Positions 11,060 to 20,805 of a stretch of DNA of 64,000 nt are shown here, one piece after another. Position 1 is the stretch's first letter. Each line of letters opens with the position of its first letter. The notes beneath the pieces are model-generated. The model was not told the DNA's origin. It did not search any database and saw only the letters and a program-made list of their open reading frames with translations. Source of the DNA: Apium graveolens (Eukaryota; Streptophyta; Magnoliopsida; Apiales; Apiaceae). The position numbers and the translations under genes are program-made. Location: contig NC_133653.1 of the NCBI RefSeq assembly GCF_009905375.1, positions 64,143,414 to 64,207,413 on the forward strand, given 5' to 3'.

Positions 11060-13223
11060 GGTTATAGTTTTCAAAACTATTAATCGAATAAGGTTTAATC
11101 GATAACTTTATATTATTTAATGAATATTATTTCGAATATTCATTCGAGGGCTTATGACTCAGCTTATTTATTTATTGAATATTATTTCGAATATTCATTC
11201 GAGGGCTTATGACTCAGCTTATTTTATTTATTGAATATTATTTGAATATTCATTTGAGGACCTATGACTCCGATTATTTACTGAAATATATTCTTTATTT
11301 TATTAAAGCATAAGGTGTCGATCATCAAACTTATTTTTGATTATTCAAATAAAGATAGTACTTTCGTATAAGTATATCTTGGGTTATTTAATACTCTTTT
11401 CAAGTATAAGTTTTACAATATCTACTTCAATTATTTTAAAAAAGATTATTCTTTATGGGAATATTATTTAAATAATAATATTCAGATATTTTCTAATATT
11501 GGGACAGATTTATTTTGTTAAATCAGCATCACTCCAAACATTCTTAAAAATGTTTTGCGAGTCTTCAAAATGATTTTTAAAAAAAAAAAGTTAGAGCGGA
11601 TCCCAAAACTCATTTTTATATTTAAGATCCTCCTTTCGAAGGGGATTTAAATACTCGCTCAAAACCTGAGGGATCCGGCTCTGTGGTGTGTTTTATATTC
11701 GCAACAAGGTTGCTGTCTTGATAAAAGAATTTTGATTAGTTACCCAACACTCGGGAAGTAAAATTCTCGGAACAAGTTAATCCATTAACAGGCATCGCCT
11801 GGGAAATATCGGTGAGTTTTCCTTTCCAACTAGATACGACTTCTTGGTGGAGCCGTATCAACAAGTTTCTACTTGGGGAAAGTGGGGACGAGCTTTACGT
11901 TTCAGAGTCATGGATTTCATCTGAACTAGGAATGGCGTAAGTGGTCGAGTAGCATCGGCCCAGCCTTATTATATTGGCCCAAATGGCCTGGAAGTTCCGC
12001 TAAGGCGGTCCATTCCTTAGGAATTCAGTGTTCGTTGACAAGTAAATCCGATAGGTTCTCCTCTACATGTAGAAAATGGTGGGGTTGTACTACTATGACT
12101 GATCATCGTAAGTGGTCTTCCTGGCGCGGCAAACTCCCGTAATGAGTTCATCATCCAATTGGATATTTCTGCAACACTACCCAGAGCACTTCGATAGAAA
12201 GGCTACGGTTGGGCGATTGTTGAGTGTTGGCAGGGTCAAGTTTTCAAAATGATGTTTGCATCAAATGAAGTATCTCATAACTTCATTTTATTTTGATGAT
12301 ATTTTAAAGATTTAATCTATTCAAATCTTGTCTTGTAGTCTCATCTATGTGATGAACTGTTGAAAGCTCATTATAACTTGAACGGTGGTAGTTCAAGCAG
12401 TATTTGGAAAAGATATAAGTATATTGGAGTATCTTGTAACTTCATCTTTTAAACTTATATCTAGTAAATGATTATCTTATGCATAACAAAGATTTTCAGA
12501 AAAACGTTGAGACAAGGTTAGATATATGAGATCACCTTGCAACGATATTTTTATACAGTTATAAACTGGAACTCTATGTATATTATACATGTCAGAGGAT
12601 TTCAAAGATTGTGAAATGGATATATATATGTATATATATATATATACTGAATATTTTGCGACTTGGTCGCGTTAAGATATCAGCTTAGTTCATTTCTTTT
12701 GACCAAGACTTTCATGAGTACTATGAGAAGGCTCATATATTGTTAATCATTATACATATTATTTTGGTGGGCTTGTTGCTCACCCTTGCTTTCTTCTTTC
12801 ATCACACAACATCAGATAGACAAGATGAACAGGACCAAGCTTCCAATTCGCAAGCGGTTAGAAAATGTTCCGCAGTTTTCTGGAAGTGTTGATGCCGCCG
12901 TAGCTGAGGTAGGAGCTACCAATAGGTTAGGTGTTCAACTATTGATAAACCAGACTTATGTATAATATGAATTGTAATAATGGCAAAGAAATGTAAATTT
13001 ATTCAGAACCTTCTTGAGGTGTAATGACTTATTATGTAGAATAAAATGACTTGTGTTATTTTTTTGGGTATTCATCTCTGAGACTATAACTTGCGGTGTG
13101 TGTGTGTGTATATTGTGGGGTCACAGTACGCAGGAATTGGTTGATTGTTAAGATTAAGTGTTGTTAAGGGATATGGAACTCGTGACAACCCGAATCCCTG
13201 ACCCCGTATTTGGGGGTGTTACA
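8879..13223 (+). repeat. G1 3' LTR, complete (4345 bp)
   Basis: Runs from TGTAATAACCCC to GGGGTGTTACA, with inverted termini TGTAA/TTACA. It matches the 5' copy throughout 9848-13223. It contains a 36-bp segment at 11667-11702 absent from the 5' copy, a long TA run at about 11019-11058, and a second TA-rich run near 12620-12650. It ends where copia LTR sequence begins. Confidence 0.92.
11019..11058. repeat. TA microsatellite in G1 LTR
   Basis: About 40 bp of TA repeats broken by one ATTTA. The matching run in the 5' LTR (1169-1198) is about 10 bp shorter, so it changed length after insertion. Confidence 0.85.
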
Positions 13224-13540
13224 CCGACGGATGATTCAATATAGTCCCGACGGATGACTAATTGATATTCATCGGGTGAGTAGCTTATGTAATAATTAGT
13301 CATGTAGCACATTTCTACAAACATCTTTGTGTAGATTCTGTAGTAGCTTATGAGTCATGTAGACTGCTAGTAGATGTGCAGAATAGGTTGATTAAATGTA
13401 AATATAAGATGTCTTGTAATTCTGCACAAATGAAATGGAGTCAAGTGATAAATGGCTACCTGACGGATGATTAACAAAGCTACCCGACGAATGATCAACA
13501 AGACAACCCGATGGATGACAAGCATGTACCCGACGGATAA
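13224..13540 (+). repeat. CGACGGATGA motif cluster in A 5' LTR (U3)
   Basis: Copies or one-base variants of CCCGACGGATGA occur at 13224, 13246, 13459 (CCTGACGGATGA), 13483 (CCCGACGAATGA), 13507 (CCCGATGGATGA) and 13529 (CCCGACGGATAA), with an inverted variant near 13266-13276. Several are spaced 22-24 bp apart. The cluster is about 230-550 bp upstream of the TATA box, so it lies in U3. In the RNA it would be in the 3' untranslated region. Confidence 0.9.
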
Positions 13541-13768
13541 TCAATTCAAACATCTGTTGATAGTGACAACATAGTCACATGCGTTGGGTGTTTGCAAAAG
13601 GAATGTGGAAGCCTGTTTAACAGGAAATGAAGAACAAATAAGCATTACCATTTCTATGCAAGTTAAGAAGGTTTTCAAAGATGCTGGAATAGAGTAGTGA
13701 AGCAACATAGAGTTTGACTTGATAGTTTTGTTTTATTATCCTGTCTTATTGCCATGTAAACTTGGTGG

Positions 13769-13776
13769 TATATAAA
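13769..13776 (+). promoter_or_regulatory. Probable TATA box of A LTR
   Basis: TATATAAA in the context GGTGGTATATAAACCAAG is kept in the 3' LTR (32938-32945). The corresponding B LTR site is GGTGATATAAACTAAGAG (53644-53661). Conservation between two diverged families supports a core promoter. The transcript would start about 30 bp downstream. Confidence 0.65.
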
Positions 13777-13926
13777 CCAAGTGTAGCTAGTAGAACAAAT
13801 AACTAAGCAAACACTTTTAGAAGAGAAATAGAAAAAGCTGTAACTGTTAAGAATTTCTCTGTAGTTTGTTTGTTCACTTGTAAAGCAACTATGAGACAAT
13901 TTATTCTTCACAGAGTTCTTAATTCG

Positions 13927-13949
13927 ATATATATATATATATATATGTA
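13927..13949. repeat. TA repeat in A LTR
   Basis: TA dinucleotide run in the R/U5 part of the LTR, with an equivalent longer run at 33097-33122 and a short one in B near 53803. Its position between the TATA box and the LTR end is the same in all three LTRs. Confidence 0.8.
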
Positions 13950-14168
13950 TATAGTGGATACTTTCAAATCCACCAGAAAGTTTTAAAGACTTGTGTTTTT
14001 ATTACTTTGTGTTTTTGATTTATTTAAGTTGTGATTCCGCACCTTGCAAATTAAAACACTTATTTATATAGTTTGAGTTAGAACATTTTATAGTTCAAGA
14101 AAAAGTTTACTAGAATTATATTCAACCCCCCTTCTGTAATTCTTGCTGCATTGTTAAGGACTAACAAT

Positions 14169-14180
14169 TGGTATTAGAGC
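14169..14180 (+). other. A primer binding site
   Basis: TGGTATTAGAGC, two bases after the LTR end, differs by one base from the initiator-Met tRNA primer site. Confidence 0.9.
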
Positions 14181-14226
14181 AAGCTCTTGAAGCACAAAGA
14201 GTTTAAAGATCAAAACAAACAGCAAG

Positions 14227-16606
14227 ATGAACAAGAAGGATGTTGGAGTCAAGATTCCTTTTATGGACAAAGATAATTACCAACACTAGAAGGTAAAGAT
14301 GCACATTCATTTACTTTCTCAAGATGAGGCCTATGTGGATTGCATAGAGAGAGGTCCTCATGTACCAATAAGAGCTGCAACTAGAAATGAGCCATCAGTT
14401 CCCAAGCCAAGGCATGAATAGTCAGATCCTGATATTGAACAAGTCAGCAAAGAAAAGAAGGCCATGAATATTCTGTTCAATGGAGTTGATGGTAAAATGT
14501 TTGATAACATCATTAACTGGAAGACAGCCAAGGAAGTTTGGGATACCATTCAAATAATCTGTGATGGCACTGAACAAGTTAGAGAAAACAAGATGCAATT
14601 ACTAATTCAGCAATATGAGCATTTCCATTGTGAAGAAGGAGAAACTCTCACTGATATCTTTAGTAGATTTCAAAAGCTATTAAATGCTCTGAAGTTGCAT
14701 GGAAGAGTCTACCAAACCAAAGATTCTAACCTCAAATTCCCGAGATCCCTTCCAAAAGAATGGAAACCACTGACAGTCTCCTTGAGAAATTCATAAGAAT
14801 ACAAGGAGTTTAAACTAGAGAGACTGTATGGCATTATAAAGACTTATGAGCTTGAAATAGAGCAAGATGAAAGAATGGAGAAAGGGAGGAAGAAAGGAGG
14901 GTCCATTGCACTGGTTGCTGAGTTAGAGAAAGAGAATGAGATGAAGATAAAAGTTGTTGAGTCTACTTCAAAGGTTTGGGAAAACAAGGGCAAGGGGCTG
15001 GTAGCAGAAAATGAAGATTCTTTGAGCCAAGATGATATGGATGATATTGATGAACATCTTGTATTTCTTTCCAGAAGATTTTCCAATCTCAAGTTCAATA
15101 AGAACTTTGGAGCAGCTAAGCTAAATAGAAACATGGTGAATAAATCAAAATTCAAGTATTTCAAATGTGGCTTGGCAAGGCACTTTTCCAGTGAGTGTAG
15201 AAAGTCAGATTCCAGCAAGAAGAAGTTTGAGCCTGTGGATTATAAACAGAAGTATTTTGAGCTGCTCAAACAAAAGGAAATGGCTTTTATTACACAAGAA
15301 AATGACTGGGCAGCAGATGGTCTGGATGAGGATGAAGATGTCAGTTATGTCAATCTAGCCCTAATGGCCAAGTCTGATGAAACAGAGACAAGTTCTTTAA
15401 GCAATCAGGAAATCACCACTAATCTTGCACAATTATCTAAATCTGAGTGTAATGATGTAATTAATGACATGTCCACAGAATTATATCATTTGCGTGTTAC
15501 ACTTAAGTCCCTCGCTAAGGAAAATGCTAAAATCAAAGAAAACAATTTTTTTTAAGTGAGAGGAATAATGTGCTAGAGTCTCAGTTTATTGAATTTGAAA
15601 AATTGAGAATAAAATGTAAGATTGCTAAGGAGGAATTAACTGAGTCCTTGAAGAAAGAACAGATTTTGAAGAAGCGGCTTGAACGAGAGCATGAGGTGAT
15701 TAAGGCATGGAAATCATCTAGAGATGTCCATGCTCAAATCACCAAAGTTTAAGGAATTGAGTCCTTCTGTGATGCAGCCTGGAAAAAGAGTAAAGAGAAT
15801 CTGGAATCCAATTTAGTTGAAGGATTTTTAACAGATGTAGACTCGACGGATGATGAGAGTCATCCGTCGGATAATCAAATGGATTATCCGTCGGGTGACA
15901 TAAATCCTCATCCGTCGGCTGTGAGCAAACCTGTGAGTAAAGCCAAACTTGCCAAGTTAAATAAAAAATATGGATCGGTTTCCAAAAACTTTATTTCAGG
16001 AGAAACAAGTTAAGTGAAGAAGGAGAAGAAAGTGAATGTTGGTCATCTGTCCATCAAGCAATTAAATGACAGATTAGAAAAGATTGAGGGTAAAAAGAGG
16101 GTAAAAAGAAAAATAATAGAAATGGGAAAGTAGGGATTAACAAACATAACAACTACACACCTGATAAATATGCTCCAAGAAAAATCTGTGTTAAGTGTGG
16201 TAGTGCTAATCATTTTTCTGTTAATTGCAAACTTTCCATGCCTACTCCCATATCTGTACCACCTTCTTTTCCCAATATGAGTGCTATGCCTTCTATGCCT
16301 ATGAATGCTATGTCTACACAGAATATGAATGCAAAATTTGCTAATATGCCATTTGCACCTAATCCTTATTATGCTGCATTTAGTATGCCTCAAATGCTAT
16401 TAAGCATGCCCTACTGGAATAATATGTTTGCAAATAGCATGCCATTTCTTGTTAATCAAAATATGCATGATAATTTTGTTTTAATAACTGGTTTCAAAGG
16501 TTCAACTCAGATGACTAAGGATAAATCTGATATCCCCAAGTTAAATGAGATAAAACCTAAGAAACAAAAGAAGAAAGCTAACAAGGCAGGACCCAAGGAA
16601 ACTTGG
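14227..16606 (+). pseudogene. A gag (copia nucleocapsid/capsid), broken
   Basis: Starts at ATG 14227 (MNKKDVGVKIPFMDKDNY). In one frame to 15555 it gives the capsid part, with LFNGVDGKMFDNII, CDGTEQVRENKMQLLIQQY and LPKEWKPLTVSLRNS. Three in-frame stops fall where Trp or Gln is expected (near 14290, 14420, 14794). A first zinc knuckle near 15160-15200 has lost its first Cys (YFKCGLARHFSSEC). A frameshift in a T run ends the frame at 15555, and 15570-15752 continues in another frame. The second knuckle, CVKCGSANHFSVNC, near 16188-16228, is intact. A Met/Asn/Pro-rich tail ends KETW at 16606. Gag would form the cytoplasmic particle that packages the RNA. Confidence 0.9.
15843..15918 (+). repeat. 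Motif cluster inside A gag
   Basis: TCGACGGATGA at 15843, TCATCCGTCGG at 15860, TTATCCGTCGGG at 15884 and TCATCCGTCGG at 15908 lie within coding sequence. Here CATCCGTCG reads His-Pro-Ser. The first two form a perfect 10-bp inverted repeat (15844-15853 with 15860-15869) with a 6-base loop. These are the complement of the LTR motif. Confidence 0.9.
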
Positions 16607-16644
16607 GTACCAAAATCAAGTTGATTTGGTTTTAATGTGTGCAG
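16607..16644 (+). other. 38-base gag-pol junction segment (GT..AG)
   Basis: Begins GTACCAAAATCAAG and ends TGTGTGCAG. It contains the gag stop TGA (16622-16624) and, in the pol frame, a TAA (16633-16635). Removing exactly these 38 bases would put the gag TGG codon (16604-16606) in frame with pol GGA (16645). Element B has the same 38-base length with the same ends (56473-56510). It could be a very short intron, or the region of a frameshift or readthrough signal. Plant introns are normally longer, so splicing is uncertain. Confidence 0.5.
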
Positions 16645-17837
16645 GGAAACAGAAAGAATCTTTGGTATCTGGATAGTGGTTGTTCAAGACACATGACAAG
16701 AGATTCTACCCTTCTCACAGAGTTCAAGGAGAGAGCTGGCCCAAGTATTACTTTTGGAGATGACAGCAAGGGTTATACTGTGGGATATGGCTTGATTTCA
16801 AAAGACAATGTCATCATTGAGGAGGTTGCCCTAGTGGATGGTCTCAAGCATAATTTGCTGAGTATCAGCCAGCTTTGTGATAAGGGCAATTCAGTAACCT
16901 TCAATTCGGAAGCCTGTGTTGTGTCTAACAAAAGAAGCAACAAAGTGGTTCTCACTGGTGTGAGAAGAGGAAATATGTATCTAGCTGATTTTAACTCATC
17001 CAATGCAGAATCTGTTACTTGCCTTCTCAGTAAAGCAAGTCAAGATGAAAGTTGGCTATGGCACAAGAAACTATCCCATCTAAACTTCAAGATCATGAAT
17101 GAGCTTGTCAAGAAAGAACTGGTTAGAGGCATTCCTCAAGTGGAGTTTTCTAAGGATGGACTGTGTGATGTCTGCCAAAAGTGAAAGCAAATCAAAGCAT
17201 CATTCAGAAAGAAGCTTGATTCAATAATTGAAGAACCTTTGCAATTGCTACACATGGATTTGTTTGGACCAGTCAATGTGTTGTCCATCTCAAGGAAAAT
17301 ATTTTGCCTAGTAATTGTGGATGATTTCTCAAAGTTCTCTTGGACATATTTCCTAAAGTTTAAAGATGAATCTAGTGAAATCATCATCAATCATATAAGC
17401 CAAGTCAACAATTATCCTGATTTTAAAGTAAGAAGAATCAGGAGTGACAATGGAACTGAGTTCAAGAATTCTGTGATGAGATCATTTTGTGAAGTAACTG
17501 GGATTATGCATGAATTTTCTACAGCAAGGACTCCACAACAAAATGGAGTGGTAGAAAGAACAGATCCCTTATTGAAGCTGCAAGGACAATGCTTGAAGAA
17601 TCAAAGTTACCAACATACTTTTGGGCTGAAGCTGTGAACACTGCCTGCTACACTCAAAATATCTCTTTGGTAAATCAAGAAAAATGCTTGACTCCCTACC
17701 AATTGTTCAAGAACAGGAAACCAACTCTAAATTTTCTTCATGTCTTTGGATGCAAATGTTATATCTTGAAGAATCAAACTGATCAACATGGGAAGTTTGA
17801 TGCTAAAGCAGATGAATGAATTTTTGTTGGATATGCT
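16645..17837 (+). pseudogene. A protease and integrase, broken
   Basis: The protease active site DSG is at 16672-16680 within LWYLDSGCSRHM. The integrase zinc domain near 17055-17180 keeps WHKKLSH and CDVCQ (the HHCC set). A TGA at 17182 then breaks the frame. The catalytic core has its three acidic residues in HMDLFGP (near 17252), RSDNGTEF (near 17443) and NGVVERT (near 17544). A frameshift near 17565-17590 moves the frame, then SYTQNISLVNQEKC-type sequence and NRKPTLNFLHVFGCKCY follow to a TGA at 17817. Roles are polyprotein cleavage and insertion of the cDNA into the genome. Confidence 0.9.
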
Positions 17838-18340
17838 GTGAGAAAAGCATATAGAGTCTACAATCTAAGAACCAACATTGTTGTGGAATCAATACATGTA
17901 GTGATTGATAATAAAAAGATTGAAGGACTGCAAGATGGATATTTTTATGAGAGCCTCAAATTTAACAATGTGGAGATGGTTAGTGATGACAGTGATGATG
18001 AAAGTGATCAAAAAACTACAACTAAGGATAATGCAGAAAAATCTACAACTAATGAAGCTAATAACTCATCATCCATCGAGTTACAAAATGCTTCATCCGT
18101 CGGGAGACAATCTGCATCATCCATCGAGAAAAAATCAGCCTCATCCGTTGGAACTCAAAGTGCTTCATCCGTCGGGTCATTGAGAGAAGCTGAAAGTCAA
18201 GGTAGATCACTCACAGAAAGTTCCCCTCTCTCATATCAAAGACTCACTAACTCAGGGGGAGTTTCTCATAATCAAAACTCAGTCACACATCAAGATAACA
18301 ATGAGGCATCTTCATCTAGAGTAAATCTAACATAACAGAG
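17838..18340 (+). pseudogene. A integrase-RT linker with 8-residue repeats
   Basis: The 165-residue frame 17838-18335 starts with the end of the integrase (AYRVYNLRTNIVVESIHV). It becomes a low-complexity acidic and Ser-rich linker with the repeat ASSVGxQS five times, then SLREAESQGRS. A stop at 18333 precedes the RT region. The linker is poorly constrained in copia elements and probably unstructured. Its codons TCA TCC GTC GGG are the complement of the LTR motif in a different frame from gag. Confidence 0.85.
18069..18176 (+). repeat. Five 24-bp tandem units in A pol linker
   Basis: Motif copies start at 18069, 18093, 18117, 18141 and 18165, exactly 24 bp apart: TCATCCATCGAG, TCATCCGTCGGG, TCATCCATCGAG, TCATCCGTTGGA, TCATCCGTCGGG. 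Each unit codes for eight residues. B has the same 24-bp spacing at 57946-58029. Confidence 0.95.
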
Positions 18341-19979
18341 AAAATGGACAAGAGATCACCCCTATGAGCTAATTATTGGTGATGCATCTTCTAGAGTTCA
18401 GACAAGGAAAGCAACTCAAGAAGAATGTCTATATAGAAGCTTCTTATCTAAGAAAGAACCAAAGAAGGTAGAAGAAGCTCTGTTGGATCCTGATTGGATT
18501 TTAGCTATGCAGGAGGAGCTAAACCAATTTGAAAGGAATAAAGTATGGAAGCTGGTATCCAAGCCTAAAGGAAAGAATCCAATAGACACCAAATGGGTAT
18601 TTAGAAACAAGAGGGATGAAAATGGCATAGTAGTCAGGAACAAAGCTAGATTGGTTGCTAAGGGCTATTGTCAATAAGAAGGAATAGATTTTGATGAAAC
18701 CTTTGCTCCTGTTGCAAGACTTGAAGCCATCAGAATCTTCTTAGCCTATGCAGCCCATGCCAATTTCAAGGTCTATCAAATGGATGTCAAGAGTGCTTTT
18801 CTAAATGGAGATTTGGAGGAGGAAGTCTATGTCAGTCAACCTCCTGGTTTTGAAGACCCAAATTTCCCAAATCATGTCTACTATCTTTTGAAAGCACTCT
18901 ATGGACTGAAGCAAGTACCTAGAGCATGGCATGATACTTTATCAAAGTTCCTTTTGGAAAATCACTTCACAAGAGGTACTGTGGATAAAACTTTATTCTT
19001 TAAAAATGTTAATGGCTCTAGTATACTTGTTCAAATCCATATAGATGATATTATATTTGGCTCTACGGATGAAAAACTTTGCAAAAAGTTTGCCAAATTG
19101 ATGTAAAGTAAGTATGAAATGAGCATGATGGGAGAACTAACTTACTTTCTTGGTTTACAAGTTAAGCAAGTTAGTGATAGAATATTCATTAGTCAAACTA
19201 AATACATTCATGATCTTTTAAAGAAGTTTGATCTAATGGATTGCACATCTGCAAAAACTCCTATGACAACTGCAACTAAACTTGAATTAAACACTACTGA
19301 AAAGTCTGTGGATTTTTCAAGTTATAGGGGCATGGTTGGTTCACTTCTATACTTAACAGGTAGTAGGCCAGATATAATGTTTGCTACTTGTCTTTGTGCT
19401 AAATTTCAGGTAGATCCTATAGAATCTCACTTAGTAGCTATTAAGAGAATTTTCAGATATCTCAAGGGAACACCAAAACTTGGCATTTCGTACCCTAGAG
19501 ATTTTGGTTTTGATCTAACTGGTTATTCATATGCAGATTATGCAGGTTGTAAAATAGACAGAAAAAGCACAACAGGAACATGTCAGTTTCTAGAAAACAA
19601 GCTTGTGTCCTGGTTCAGTAAAAAGCAAAATTCAGTTTCTACCTCTACAGCTGAAGCTGAATATATTGCTGCTAGTAGTTGTTGTGCACAGATTCTATGG
19701 ATGGAAAACCAACTGTTGGACTATGGTCTACAAGTGGATAGGATTCCTATTTTCTGTGACCCAAGTACAATTGACATCACTGAGAATCCAGTACAGCATC
19801 CAAGAACAAAGCACATAGACATCAAGTACCACTTCATAAGGGAACATGTGATGAATGGTACTGTGGAACTGCATTTTGTTCCAAGTGAAAAACAGCTTGC
19901 AGATATATTTACCAAGCCACTGGATGAATCCACCTTTTTAAGGTTGGTAAGTGAGTTAGGTATGCTTAATTATTATTAA
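18341..19979 (+). pseudogene. A reverse transcriptase and RNase H, broken
   Basis: RT starts near KWTRDHPYELIIGD (about 18344). DPDWILAMQEELNQFERN lies at 18486, DTKWVFRNKRDENG near 18586, then the [18 protein letters not shown] palm motif at 18777. [14 protein letters not shown] follows, with the catalytic box IDDIIFG near 19040. Stops at 18675 (Gln expected) and 19104 interrupt it. RNase H runs to 19979 with GSLLYLTGSRPDIM, KSTTGTCQFL, STAEAEYIAASSC and KHIDIKYHFIREHV. The last segment, 19119-19979, is one uninterrupted 286-codon frame. This enzyme copies the RNA into cDNA within the particle. Confidence 0.92.
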
Positions 19980-20510
19980 ATTATTTCAGATATTTTTGCA
20001 AGTTGTAATGCAGCCAGAAATTTAATTGATTTTTTCAGTTTTGGATGAAATTTTGGCTAAGTCAAAATTTACATCCCGACGGATGATCATTATCCATCGA
20101 GTTTGATCATCCGTCGGAATACAATTTGTTAATAAAATCAATTATTTTTCTGGAATAATTTATGACTCGACGGATAACTGATTTATCCTCATCCGTCGAA
20201 TTGTCTCAATCCTAGCCGTTAATTCTCTGAACATTATCCATCGAGTATACTTAGAGTTTGTAAGCATAACACGACGGATAAGTGATGGAATTTTTACAGT
20301 TTATTTTTAAACGGCTATTTTGGGAAATTTTTATTGGTCACTTTATTTTACTTTATTATTTTTGACAGTTATTTTCTGAGATAGTATAAAAGCAATTTCA
20401 CTTTTATTCATTTCTTTTATCATTCCCAAGATTCAATTGCTCTAAATTATTTCTTTCTCAAAAGCAATTACCCTCTATCTCTCTCTCTGTGCAATTTTTA
20501 CTCTCTAACA
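19980..20510 (+). promoter_or_regulatory. A spacer between pol and extra ORF: motif hairpins and promoter-like leader
   Basis: Holds seven motif copies. They are at 20075 (CCCGACGGATGA), 20090 (TTATCCATCGAG), 20107 (TCATCCGTCGGA), 20166 (CTCGACGGATAA), 20189 (TCATCCGTCGAA), 20234 (TTATCCATCGAG) and 20270 (CACGACGGATAA). A perfect 14-bp stem pairs 20076-20089 with 20104-20117. A TATA box TATAAAAG at 20385-20392 is followed by a pyrimidine-rich leader (CTCTCTCTCT near 20480) and the start context AACAATGGCA. This is the layout of a plant promoter and 5' leader, suggesting that the extra ORF has its own transcript. Confidence 0.6.
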
Positions 20511-20800
20511 ATGGCACCAGTCATCAAAATCATGTCTCAAACTGGCTTTATCTATGAGAAGAACAATTTCACAGCTCTAGTGAACAAGGGGATTCAACTG
20601 TCTGGCGACTACCACAAAATGATGGATTTTGTGCAAGGCTGTAAGTTCAACTATGTCATGCTAGAGTCTTCCACTATCTACTGTGAGGTTGTGGAGGAGA
20701 TATGGAAAGTGCAGTGTACAACTCAACTGACAAGACCATCACTTTCACTATTAAAGGTAAGGAATTCTGTGTTAATAGTGACATTGTTAAAGCATGCTTT
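20511..20800 (+). pseudogene. A extra ORF, N-terminal part
   Basis: Begins MAPVIKIMSQTGFIYEKN at 20511 and continues LSGDYHKMMDFVQGCKFNYV and STIYCEVVEEIWKV. A frameshift near 20715 moves to a frame reading DKTITFTIKGKEF and SDIVKACFRI. The frame is cut at 20805 by element T and resumes after 28600. I do not recognise an enzymatic domain. It resembles the extra ORF found downstream of pol in SIRE-type and other copia elements, whose function is unknown. I do not assign an envelope role: no signal peptide or membrane segment is visible. Confidence 0.7.
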
Positions 20801-20805
20801 AGGAT
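20801..20805 (+). other. T target-site duplication, left copy
   Basis: AGGAT here equals AGGAT at 28601-28605. The two flank the whole three-LTR T structure, so T integrated, or was resolved, as one unit. Confidence 0.95.

Larger units (their letters stand above)
1..13223 (+). mobile_element. G1: Ty3/gypsy chromovirus, Tekay-like, degenerate, 5' end outside window
   Basis: Two near-identical long repeats (1-3315 and 9848-13223) flank a 5.56-kb core with gypsy gag and pol remnants. The 3' LTR starts TGTAATAACCCC and ends GGGGTGTTACA. A degenerate initiator-Met primer site follows the 5' LTR and a purine tract precedes the 3' LTR. The integrase C-terminus runs into a chromodomain-like tail, which together with the 4.3-kb LTRs suggests the Tekay/Del lineage. 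The right edge abuts copia element A inside its LTR. The expected 5-bp target copy there is CCGAC (13224-13228), but the left copy lies outside the window. By eye the LTRs differ by only a few percent, while the core is riddled with stops and indels. That suggests an already defective copy mobilised in trans, or very uneven decay. Confidence 0.88.
13224..14166 (+). repeat. A 5' LTR, right 943 bp
   Basis: Aligns with 32394-33340 of the 3' LTR. The first 102 bp or so lie left of G1, outside the window. It ends GGACTAACA at 14166, two bases before the primer site. The G1 insertion point lies inside a CCCGACGGATGA motif, as the intact 3' LTR shows at 32393-32404. Confidence 0.9.

Noticed and set aside
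18069..18176. Regular 24-bp repeats could be read as a CRISPR-like array
   Set aside because: The repeats are short, adjoin without unique spacers, code in frame for a pol linker, and the DNA is plant retrotransposon.
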